From the NCBI GenBank assembly GCA_016281165.1, contig JAEEIC010000104.1:1-14463 (forward strand): a DNA stretch of 14,463 nt. The letters run 5' to 3'. Shown here piece after piece: positions 1 to 5,444 of this stretch; within the stretch, counting starts at the first letter, position 1, and each line of letters starts with the position of its first letter. The notes under the pieces are model-generated. The model worked only from the letters and a program-made list of their open reading frames with translations, was not told the origin of the DNA and did not search any database. The translations under genes and the position numbers were made by a program. The stretch comes from Bacillota bacterium (GTDB lineage Bacteria > Bacillota > Clostridia > Peptostreptococcales > Anaerovoracaceae).

Positions 1-427
1 CAGGGCGGGGAAGAAGCCTATAATAATCTCGACCAGAGGCGACAGCCTGACCGAGATCTACAAGGAAAGGCCCATGGACTACATCGAGTGCGGCAGCGCG
101 GACGAGTGCAACGAGAGGGCTCTCGAGGTGATCGCCAGGAACGAGCACGACATAGTGCTCTGCTATAACGCCAACTTCGACAGCACCATGCACCGCAACG
201 GCCCCGAGGCGGAGATATCCCTCGCCCAGCTCGATCACAACGCGAAGGCCTTCGAGTCCCTGTGCGCGGCGGCGGACAAGGCCTGGGCCGGCTTCGACAG
301 GGTCTACACCTTCCTGCCCGACCACGGCTGCCACGAGATCGACGGGGATCTGGGGAGCCACGGCCTCGATATGCCCGAGGATATGAACATAATCCACTTC
401 TACGGCTTCAGAAAAGGCAGCAGATAA
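1..427 (+). CDS. Alkaline phosphatase superfamily metalloenzyme, C-terminal part (5' end outside window)
   Basis: The frame is open from base 2 and ends with TAA at 425-427, giving 141 residues with no start. The first ATG (74) lies inside the domain, because recognisable protein continues upstream of it (IIISTRGDSLTEIY). The fragment carries spaced metal-ligand motifs like those of the alkaline phosphatase / phosphopentomutase / phosphoglycerate mutase superfamily: NFDSTMHRNGP (Asp and His), then FLPDHGCHEID (DHG), then GSHG near the end. From family knowledge such enzymes use two metal ions to cleave or transfer phosphate or sulfate esters. The substrate cannot be told from this part. No membrane segment is visible. 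The gene runs toward the ribosomal cluster but is cut off from it by the terminator at 516-550, so a role linked to ribosomes is not implied. Superfamily fairly sure, exact function unknown. Confidence 0.72.
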   Translation, partial: RAGKKPIIISTRGDSLTEIYKERPMDYIECGSADECNERALEVIARNEHDIVLCYNANFDSTMHRNGPEAEISLAQLDHNAKAFESLCAAADKAWAGFDRVYTFLPDHGCHEIDGDLGSHGLDMPEDMNIIHFYGFRKGSR

Positions 428-515
428 GGACGGATATCTATACAAATTTCAGATAGAGACCGCCTTATCTATCGCTTATTGATATATTTTCTACATATTG
501 TTGTTATCCTTCCCG

Positions 516-550
516 GAGGCCCACAAGATACATGGGCCTCTATTTTATTA
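516..550 (+). terminator. Rho-independent terminator after the phosphatase-like gene
   Basis: GAGGCCCA (516-523) pairs perfectly with TGGGCCTC (533-540) around a 9-nt loop, and TATTTTATTA follows directly. It sits 89 nt after the stop of the upstream gene and before the S10 promoters, so it separates the two transcription units. The other strand has no T-run after the stem, so it looks one-directional. Confidence 0.85.
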
Positions 551-607
551 TCGCTCTGAATAATGAGACGCCCGGGGCAGTTGTTCACCTTTGCCCTGAG
601 AAAGCTC
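551..607. other. Non-coding stretch between terminator and first promoter
   Basis: No gene is supported here. A weak hairpin can form between GGGCA (575-579) and TGCCC (592-596) with a 12-nt loop, but no T-run follows it. It could be a binding site upstream of the promoters or simply spacer. Confidence 0.4.
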
Positions 608-636
608 TTGATTCAAAGTCCGGGATGCCTTAAAAT
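608..636 (+). promoter_or_regulatory. Candidate upstream sigma-A promoter (P1) of the S10 operon
   Basis: TTGATT (608-613) and TAAAAT (631-636) are separated by exactly 17 nt, matching 4/6 and 5/6 bases of the vegetative consensus. The start site would be near 642-643, giving a leader of about 405 nt before rpsJ. This is a sequence match only. The downstream candidate looks better placed. Confidence 0.5.
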
Positions 637-685
637 ACAAGGGCTGCGGGCTTTTAAAAATTTTTCGGAAAATCGAAAAAAAAGC

Positions 686-714
686 TTGCATTCCGCGAGG
701 ACCCGTTGTATATT
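686..714 (+). promoter_or_regulatory. Candidate main sigma-A promoter (P2) of the S10 operon
   Basis: TTGCAT (686-691) and TATATT (709-714) are separated by 17 nt. Just upstream is a strongly A/T-rich tract (about 652-683, including a run of eight A at 676-683) that resembles an UP element for the RNA polymerase alpha C-terminal domain, as found at rRNA and r-protein promoters. The start site would lie near 720-722, which sets the leader at about 328 nt. Confidence 0.65.
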
Positions 715-720
715 TGTAGA

Positions 721-1048
721 GCTTGCTTGAGGAGGACTATGCCCTTAAAGCTTAGGCCCTCCATGGCCAAGACGCAGAAAGTTGCTGTGCTATCAGGGAA
801 TTTCTGCCGAGAATTGTCTGCCCCCGAGGCGGGCGAAGGAGTTCTCGCTTGTTTTTGCATGAGTGAGCAATCAGGAAACGCGCGGCTGCGTGTACCAAGT
901 CCCCTGAGTTGCGGGGAAGAGGTCCGAAAGCCCGCGAAGACCGCAAAAGCAGGCGGAACGCGACCTCGCACAGAATAGCGAAAATGTGCGCAAACAAAGG
1001 AGCCCAGGCTCCGCAGCAAAAAGCAAACGCAAAGGAGAGAATCAGAAA
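721..1048 (+). promoter_or_regulatory. Long structured 5' leader of the S10 operon
   Basis: No convincing gene lies in these 328 nt, but many good pairings do. GGAGG 731-735 pairs with CCTCC 758-762. GCAGAAA 774-780 pairs with TTTCTGC 801-807. CGAGAATT 808-815 pairs with AGTTCTCG 840-847. GAGGTC 919-924 pairs with GACCTC 962-967, with CCGC 941-944 / GCGG 953-956 inside. CGCACA 967-972 pairs with TGTGCG 985-990. GGAGC 999-1003 pairs with GCTCC 1008-1012. CCCC 901-904 can pair with GGGG 913-916. TCAGGG 793-798 could also reach CCCTGA 902-907 as a long-range contact. From established knowledge, S10 operons in gammaproteobacteria are controlled by L4 acting on the leader. Whether this leader is bound by L4 or another r-protein is inference. 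I do not recognise it as a named RNA family. Confidence 0.6.
808..856 (+). terminator. Candidate attenuator in the S10 leader
   Basis: An 8-bp outer stem (808-815 with 840-847, one G-U pair) encloses a GCCC/GGGC inner stem (820-823 with 831-834) and is followed by TTGTTTTT (849-856). A competing hairpin, AATT/AATT plus CT/AG (799-805 with 810-815, tetraloop GCCG), would take over the 5' arm and prevent the terminator. The end point is about 135 nt from the P2 start site. No expression data; shape only. Confidence 0.4.
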
Positions 1049-1357
1049 ATGAGTAACCAGAAGATCAGGATCAGGCTCAAGGCTTACGACCACAAGGCAC
1101 TGGATCAGTCCGCAGCCAGGATCGTCGAGGCCGCCAAGAAGACCGGCGCCGACGTCTCCGGACCCATCCCCCTTCCCACCGAAAAGGAAGTCGTGACCAT
1201 CCTCAGAGCGGTTCACAAGTACAAGGACAGCCGTGAACAGTTCGAGCAGAGGACCCACAAGAGACTGATCGATATCCTCAACCCGACCGCCAAGACCATG
1301 GACACTCTGACCAAGATGGACATGCCCGCCGGTGTGGATATCGCCATCAAACTGTAA
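1049..1357 (+). CDS. rpsJ: 30S ribosomal protein S10
   Basis: S10 (102 aa, normal length) binds the 3' major domain of 16S rRNA in the head of the small subunit. In many bacteria it also pairs with NusB in antitermination complexes. The hallmark HKYKDSREQFEQRTHKRLID is present, followed by an AKTMDTLTKMDMPAGVDIAI end typical of clostridial S10. The frame is open from 986, but those extra residues do not resemble S10. The ATG at 1049 gives the expected MSNQKIRIRLKAYDHKALDQ start and has AAAGGAG at 1031-1037, about 11 nt upstream, somewhat far. First gene of the operon, downstream of the long leader, so its translation is the likely target of any leader control. Confidence 0.97.
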   Translation: MSNQKIRIRLKAYDHKALDQSAARIVEAAKKTGADVSGPIPLPTEKEVVTILRAVHKYKDSREQFEQRTHKRLIDILNPTAKTMDTLTKMDMPAGVDIAIKL

Positions 1358-1444
1358 GTACCCACGGTAACGATAGATTACTAACGTACTTAGTATGATC
1401 GCCTGAAGCGATCCGCTGTAAGAACTTAGGAGGAAAAAGAAAGT
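1358..1444 (+). promoter_or_regulatory. rpsJ-rplC spacer with three consecutive small hairpins
   Basis: This 87-nt gap is several times longer than any other inside the S10/spc block. It carries TACC 1359-1362 / GGTA 1366-1369, ACTAA 1380-1384 / TTAGT 1390-1394, and GATCGC 1397-1402 / GCGATC 1408-1413, in a row. AGGAGG for rplC follows at 1428-1433. There is no T-run, so it is not a normal terminator. It could be an RNA-processing or protein-binding site. Confidence 0.5.
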
Positions 1445-2080
1445 ATGAAAGCGATTTTGGGAAAGAAGATCGGCATGACCCAGATCTTTTCCGAAGCGGG
1501 ACAGATCATTCCCGTAACTGTCATCGAGGCCGGCCCCGCTGTGGTCACCCAGGTCAAGACAGTTGAAAATGACGGCTACTGCGGCGTACAGATCGGTTTT
1601 GAAGATCAGAAGGCCCAGAGGATGAACAAGCCCGAGAAAGGCCACTTCGACAAGGCCGGCGTCACCTACAAGAAACACCTGGCAGAGTTCAGACCCGAAG
1701 AGGGCGAGACCTACGAAGTAGGACAGGTCATCACCGTGGAAGCCTTCGAGCCCGGCGTCAAGCTCGACATCACCGGCACTTCCAAGGGTAAGGGCACCCA
1801 GGACAACATCAAGAGGAATCATCACAGAAGAGGCCCCATGAGCCACGGCTCCAAGCACAAGAGACTGCCCGGCGGTCTGGCCGCAGCCACCTATCCCTCC
1901 AGAGTCTTCAAGGGCAACAAGGCCCCCGGAAGAATGGGAAGAGACACTGTGACCGTGCAGAACCTCGAACTGGTAAAAGTTATTGCAGACAGGAACCTGA
2001 TGCTCGTTAAGGGCGCTGTCCCCGGAAACAAGGGCGGACTTCTCCGCATCCGGACAGCCGTCAAGGGACAGGGCAAATAG
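1445..2080 (+). CDS. rplC: 50S ribosomal protein L3
   Basis: L3 (211 aa) is a primary 23S rRNA-binding protein that helps start 50S assembly, and its long loop reaches the peptidyl transferase centre. The N-terminus MKAILGKKIGMTQIF and the motifs KRNHHRRGPMSHGSKHKR (about 123-140) and PSRVFKGNKAPGRMG (about 151-165) are diagnostic. The residues around 141-150 (LPGGLAAATY) lack the Gln that the E. coli protein has in this loop (GSIGQNQTPG), which PrmB methylates there, so that modification is not expected at this site. The start has AGGAGG 11 nt upstream. It follows the 87-nt hairpin-rich spacer after rpsJ and precedes rplD by 24 nt. Confidence 0.97.
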   Translation: MKAILGKKIGMTQIFSEAGQIIPVTVIEAGPAVVTQVKTVENDGYCGVQIGFEDQKAQRMNKPEKGHFDKAGVTYKKHLAEFRPEEGETYEVGQVITVEAFEPGVKLDITGTSKGKGTQDNIKRNHHRRGPMSHGSKHKRLPGGLAAATYPSRVFKGNKAPGRMGRDTVTVQNLELVKVIADRNLMLVKGAVPGNKGGLLRIRTAVKGQGK

Positions 2081-2104
2081 CGAGACTGAAAGGAGGAAGT
2101 CCCA

Positions 2105-2728
2105 ATGGCAGAAGTAAAAGTGCTGACTATGGCCGGAGCCGAGGCCGGAACTCTCGAACTCAAGGATTCCGTCTTCGCCATCGAGCCCAATGAATACGCG
2201 GTACACGAAGTAGTAAAGAATTATCTGGCTAACCAGAGGCAGGGCACCCAGTCCGCCAAGACCAGAGGAGAGGTCCGCGGAGGAGGCAGAAAGCCTTTCA
2301 GACAGAAGGGCACCGGCCGTCACAGGCAGGGAAGCTCCACCGATCCTACCCAGGTAGGCGGCGGCGTGGTATTCGCCCCCAAGCCCAGGAGCTACAGATA
2401 CAGCGTCCCCAGGAAAGTAAGAAGACTCGCGATGCTGTCCATGCTCTCCAGCAAGCTGGCTGACGGCGAGATGATCGTCGTCGACGAGATGAGCTTCGAG
2501 AAGCCCAGCACCAAGGAAATGATAAAGACCCTCAAGAATCTGGGAGCCGCCAAGAAGGCCCTCATCGTCACCGGAAACGTGGACGAGAACGTCATGAAGA
2601 GCGCCGCCAACATCCCCGGCGTGCAGGTATCCTGGGTCGGTCAGATGAACGTATATGAGATCATCAACCACAGCAGCTTCATCCTCACCAAGGATGCCGC
2701 TCAGAAGATCGAGGAGGTATACGCATAA
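2105..2728 (+). CDS. rplD: 50S ribosomal protein L4
   Basis: L4 (207 aa) binds 23S rRNA domain I. Its extended loop lines the peptide exit tunnel beside L22. In E. coli it also represses its own operon through the S10 leader. The conserved RKPFRQKGTGRHRQGS stretch (about 62-77) and the later LIVTGNVDEN are clear. The loop tip differs from the common pattern: residues 78-85 read STDPTQVG where E. coli has IKSPIWRS, losing the aromatic Trp and the basic residues. AGGAGG stands upstream of the ATG. The stop codon overlaps the rplW start as TAATG, which suggests coupled translation. Confidence 0.97.
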   Translation: MAEVKVLTMAGAEAGTLELKDSVFAIEPNEYAVHEVVKNYLANQRQGTQSAKTRGEVRGGGRKPFRQKGTGRHRQGSSTDPTQVGGGVVFAPKPRSYRYSVPRKVRRLAMLSMLSSKLADGEMIVVDEMSFEKPSTKEMIKTLKNLGAAKKALIVTGNVDENVMKSAANIPGVQVSWVGQMNVYEIINHSSFILTKDAAQKIEEVYA

Positions 2729-3018
2729 TGAAATCCGCTTATGACATCATCAAGTGCCCCCTGGTCTCTGAGAAGAGCATGGACGACGCACAGGAAAGAA
2801 AGTACACCTTCAAGGTCGACGCCAAGGCCACCAAGACCCAGATCAAGGACGCTGTCGAAGAGATCTTCGGCGTGGACGTCGTCAGGGTCAACACCGCCCG
2901 CTACGACGGCAAGATGAAGAGACAGGGCACTACTCAGGGCAGGACCCCCGCCTACAAGAAGGCCATCGTATTCGTCTCCGAGACCAGCAAGACCATCGAG
3001 TTCTTCGAAGGACTCTAA
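2728..3018 (+). CDS. rplW: 50S ribosomal protein L23
   Basis: L23 (96 aa) sits at the tunnel exit and is the docking site for trigger factor and the signal recognition particle. The N-terminal IIKCPLVSEKSM segment contains the conserved Glu (residue 15, matching the docking Glu in E. coli VSEKAS). The central ATKTQIKDAVEEIFGVDVVRVN is typical of the family. The start overlaps the rplD stop by one base, and its ribosome binding site (GAGGAGG, 2711-2717) lies inside the end of rplD. The 15-nt gap to rplB contains AGGAGG. Confidence 0.96.
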   Translation: MKSAYDIIKCPLVSEKSMDDAQERKYTFKVDAKATKTQIKDAVEEIFGVDVVRVNTARYDGKMKRQGTTQGRTPAYKKAIVFVSETSKTIEFFEGL

Positions 3019-3033
3019 AGAGGAGGAGAAAAA

Positions 3034-3867
3034 ATGGGAATCAAGAAATATAAACCGACTACTCCAGGCCTGAGAGGCATGACCGTCTCCACCTTCGAAG
3101 AGATCACCGCCGACAGACCTGAAAAGTCCCTGACCGTCTCTCTCAAGAAGAACGCCGGCAGGAACAACCGCGGCGCCATCACCGTCCGTCACAGAGGCGG
3201 CGGCAGCAGGCGCAGGTACAGGATCATCGACTTCAAGAGACTGAAGGACGATATCCCCGCCACCGTAAAGACCATCGAATACGATCCCAACCGCAGCGCC
3301 AACATCGCTCTCGTATGCTACGCTGACGGCGAGAAGAGATACATCATCGCTCCCGAAGGCTTAAAGGTCGGAGACGTCATCTACAGCGGCGAGACCGCGG
3401 ATATCAAGATCGGAAACACCCTTCCCCTCGCGAATATCCCCCTCGGTACCCTGATCCACAACGTCGAGCTCAAGCCCGGCAAGGGCGCCCAGCTCTGCAG
3501 AGCGGCCGGCAACGCCGCCCAGCTCATGGCCAAGGAAGATGATTACGCTCAGGTGAGACTGCCGTCCGGCGAGGTCCGCAGGATCAGCATGAAGTGCAGA
3601 GCCACCATCGGCGAGGTCGGAAACATCGATCACGAGCTCGTATCCATCGGCAAGGCCGGACGCACCAGGCACATGGGCATCCGTCCCACCGTCCGCGGCT
3701 CGGTCATGAACCCCAATGATCACCCCCACGGCGGCGGCGAGGGCAAGGCGCCCGTCGGCCGTCCCGGTCCCGTAACTCCCTGGGGCAAGCCTGCTCTCGG
3801 TTATAAGACCAGAAAGAAGAACAAGGCAAGCGATCAGTACATCGTTAAGAGAAGAAATCAGAAGTAA
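3034..3867 (+). CDS. rplB: 50S ribosomal protein L2
   Basis: L2 (277 aa, full length) is needed for joining of the subunits and for peptidyl transferase activity. It has an OB-like and an SH3-like RNA-binding domain followed by a basic tail. The highly conserved NPNDHPHGGGEGKAP (about 226-240) holds the His equivalent to E. coli His229. RPGPVTPWGKPALGYKTR follows. Residues 211-217 read TRHMGIR, where many bacteria have an aromatic residue (RWLG or RWKG). I recall the RHMGIRPTVRGSVMNP form from clostridial lineages, so this supports placement in Clostridia. Tight spacing on both sides (15 and 17 nt). Confidence 0.98.
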   Translation: MGIKKYKPTTPGLRGMTVSTFEEITADRPEKSLTVSLKKNAGRNNRGAITVRHRGGGSRRRYRIIDFKRLKDDIPATVKTIEYDPNRSANIALVCYADGEKRYIIAPEGLKVGDVIYSGETADIKIGNTLPLANIPLGTLIHNVELKPGKGAQLCRAAGNAAQLMAKEDDYAQVRLPSGEVRRISMKCRATIGEVGNIDHELVSIGKAGRTRHMGIRPTVRGSVMNPNDHPHGGGEGKAPVGRPGPVTPWGKPALGYKTRKKNKASDQYIVKRRNQK

Positions 3868-3884
3868 TCAGGGAGGACAATTAA

Positions 3885-4157
3885 ATGAGCAGATCACTTA
3901 AGAAAGGCCCGTTCGTCGATATGAAGCTTCTGAAGGCTATCGATGACATGAACGCTGCCAACGACAAGAAGGTCATCAAGACCTGGTCCAGATCCTCTAC
4001 GATCTTTCCGCAGATGATCGGACATACCATCGCCGTTTATGACGGCCGCAAGCACATCCCCGTGTACGTAACGGAAGATATGGTCGGACACAAGCTCGGC
4101 GAGTTTGCTCCCACCAGAACGTTCAGAGGACACGCGAACTCCTCTAAGGTCAAGTAG
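3885..4157 (+). CDS. rpsS: 30S ribosomal protein S19
   Basis: S19 (90 aa) lies in the head of the 30S subunit, forms a complex with S13, and contacts the A-site finger of the 50S through bridge B1. The start MSRSLKKGPFVD, the core TWSRSSTIFPQMIGHTIAVY and the end GEFAPTRTFRGHANSSKVK are diagnostic. The basic C-terminal tail is slightly short but intact. The ribosome binding site is GGGAGGA, about 9 nt upstream. It lies between rplB and rplV in the standard S10 order. Confidence 0.97.
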   Translation: MSRSLKKGPFVDMKLLKAIDDMNAANDKKVIKTWSRSSTIFPQMIGHTIAVYDGRKHIPVYVTEDMVGHKLGEFAPTRTFRGHANSSKVK

Positions 4158-4172
4158 GAAGGAGATAGAACA

Positions 4173-4505
4173 ATGGAAGCAAAAGCAGTTGCCAAATATG
4201 TGAGAATGTCTCCGTCCAAGCTCAAGCCGGTCGCCGACCTGGTGAGAGGCAAGGATCTTAAGGAGGCGCAGACCATCCTCAAGTTCACCCCCGGAAAGAG
4301 CGCCGAGCTGGTCGAGAAGGTCGTCCAGTCCGCGGCGGCCAATGCCGAGAACAACTTCGAGATGGATCCCGCGAATTGCTACGTCGCCGAGATCTACGTG
4401 AACCAGGGCCCCACCATGAAGCGCTGGAGAGCCGGAGCTCAGGGCAGAGCCGGAAAGATCCTCAAGAGAAGCAGTCACATCGGCGTAGTTATTAAGGAAA
4501 GGTAA
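4173..4505 (+). CDS. rplV: 50S ribosomal protein L22
   Basis: L22 (110 aa) has a globular domain on the 50S surface and a long beta hairpin that forms the tunnel constriction with L4. The N-terminal VRMSPSKLKPVADLVRGK and the end ILKRSSHIGVVIKER identify it. The MKR triplet at 82-84, where deletions give macrolide resistance in E. coli, is kept. The hairpin tip reads WRAGAQGRAG (85-94) instead of the usual MPRAKGRA or RPRAQGRA type, so the conserved Pro-Arg pair is replaced by Ala-Gly. It is preceded by AAGGAG, with 15 nt to rpsC. Confidence 0.97.
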   Translation: MEAKAVAKYVRMSPSKLKPVADLVRGKDLKEAQTILKFTPGKSAELVEKVVQSAAANAENNFEMDPANCYVAEIYVNQGPTMKRWRAGAQGRAGKILKRSSHIGVVIKER

Positions 4506-4520
4506 TCGGGAGGATATACA

Positions 4521-5417
4521 ATGGGTCAGAAAGTAAGTCCCCATGGATTCAGAGTAGGCGTCATTCAGGACTGGGATTCCAAGTGGTACGCCAATAAGAA
4601 GAATTTCTCTGATTACCTGGTAGAAGACAACAAGGTCAGAGAATTCGTAAAGAAGAGGCTCTTCGCTGCCGGCGTCTCCAAGGTCGTCATCGAGAGAGCG
4701 GCCGAGAATCAGATGAGAGTCTCCGTGCTCACCGCCAAGCCCGGTATGGTCATCGGACGCGGCGGAGACGGCATCGATCAGCTGAAGAACGAGCTTGAGA
4801 AGCTCACCGGCAAGAAGATCTCCGTCAATATCGTCGAGCTCAAGCGCCCCGACGCCGACGCCCAGCTGACCGCCGAGAACATCGCCCAGGCTCTGGAGAA
4901 GAGGACCTCCTTCAGAAGAGCGATGAAGCAAGCCATCCAGAGGGCCATGAAGGCCGGCGCCAAGGGCATCAAGGTGGTCATCAGCGGCCGCGTAGGCGGA
5001 GCTGAGATCGCCAGAAGCGAAAAATACAGCGAAGGCAATGTTCCCCTTCACACTCTGCGCGCCAACATCGACTACGGCTTCACCGAGGCTGACACCCAGT
5101 ACGGACGCATAGGCGTCAAGGTCTGGATCAACGCCGGCGAAGTCCTGAGCAAGGAGCTCGTCCCCTCCATCGTCGAGGAGACCGAGAACAAGAGAGAGCG
5201 CGGAAACAGGCGCGAAGGCCGCGGCAGGAGAGACGGCGAGAGAAGAGAGCGCCGTGACCGCGACGGCCGCGGAGACCGCAGAGGCAGGTTCGAGGAAAAG
5301 GAAGTCAAGAAGTTCGAGAACCCCCGCAAGCGTCCCGTCAAGCCCCAGGCTCCCGCTGAGCCCGCAGAAGCTGAAGCACCCGCAGAAACAGCCGAGACTG
5401 CTCCTGCAGAAGAGTAA
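4521..5417 (+). CDS. rpsC: 30S ribosomal protein S3 with a long C-terminal extension
   Basis: S3 lines the mRNA entry channel with S4 and S5 and has mRNA helicase activity. The N-terminal domain, the type II KH domain with its GxxG loop (MVIGRGGDG, 76-84) and the C-terminal domain ending near GRIGVKVWINAGEVL (195-209) are all present. The protein is 298 aa, while common S3 is about 210-230. From about residue 220 it continues as low-complexity tail: an Arg/Gly/Asp/Glu-rich basic part (223-257), a Lys/Pro linker (258-275) and an acidic Ala/Pro/Glu end (276-298). The reading frame runs without break to TAA and to the next gene's ribosome binding site, so the tail is genuine and not a frameshift. 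Confidence 0.97.
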   Translation: MGQKVSPHGFRVGVIQDWDSKWYANKKNFSDYLVEDNKVREFVKKRLFAAGVSKVVIERAAENQMRVSVLTAKPGMVIGRGGDGIDQLKNELEKLTGKKISVNIVELKRPDADAQLTAENIAQALEKRTSFRRAMKQAIQRAMKAGAKGIKVVISGRVGGAEIARSEKYSEGNVPLHTLRANIDYGFTEADTQYGRIGVKVWINAGEVLSKELVPSIVEETENKRERGNRREGRGRRDGERRERRDRDGRGDRRGRFEEKEVKKFENPRKRPVKPQAPAEPAEAEAPAETAETAPAEE

Positions 5418-5432
5418 ACGGAAGGAGGAAAC

Positions 5433-5444
5433 ATGCCATGTTAA
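5433..5444 (+). other. Three-codon minicistron (Met-Pro-Cys-stop) in front of rplP
   Basis: ATG CCA TGT TAA lies 4 nt after AGGAGG (5423-5428). Its stop codon TAA (5442-5444) shares its last A with an in-frame rplP ATG at 5444. Ribosomes that start here would end exactly on the L16 start. It may be chance, since MPKRVKYRR normally begins L16. Confidence 0.3.

Noticed and set aside
74..76. ATG at 74 as start of the first gene
   Set aside because: Family-like sequence continues in frame upstream to the window edge, and there is no good ribosome binding site at a proper distance. The gene simply begins outside the window.
656..665. AAAAATTTTT palindrome
   Set aside because: Too short and A/T-only to be a terminator. 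Better read as part of the A/T-rich UP-like tract of the promoter.
793..880. Fragments such as CAGGGAATTT and CAATCAGGAAACG that recall cobalamin or FMN riboswitch boxes
   Set aside because: Order, spacing and the other required boxes do not fit, and the downstream genes have no link to those cofactors.
949..965. AGGCGGAACGCG resembles the T-box core AGGGTGGAACCGCG
   Set aside because: It has a gap and mismatches. No stem I with a specifier loop, and no terminator following the motif, can be seen. T-boxes control amino acid and tRNA-synthetase genes, not r-protein operons.
739..978. A possible 79-codon leader peptide starting at ATG 739 after AGGAGG
   Set aside because: Spacing from AGGAGG to ATG is only 3 nt. 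The codons (CTA, TCA, TTA, GGG) are unlike those of neighbouring genes. The SD itself pairs in a hairpin (731-762), and the region is better explained as structured RNA. The peptide is not recognisable.
986..1048. Extended N-terminus of S10 starting at 986
   Set aside because: The extra 21 residues do not resemble S10, while the ATG at 1049 gives the standard start and length with a ribosome binding site.
752..2671. A 639-codon open frame on the minus strand covering the leader, rpsJ, rplC and rplD
   Set aside because: It lies opposite to three certain ribosomal protein genes. Highly biased codon use there (almost no TTA, CTA or TCA) keeps the reverse strand free of stops. The peptide is low in recognisable motifs and shows no ribosome binding site.
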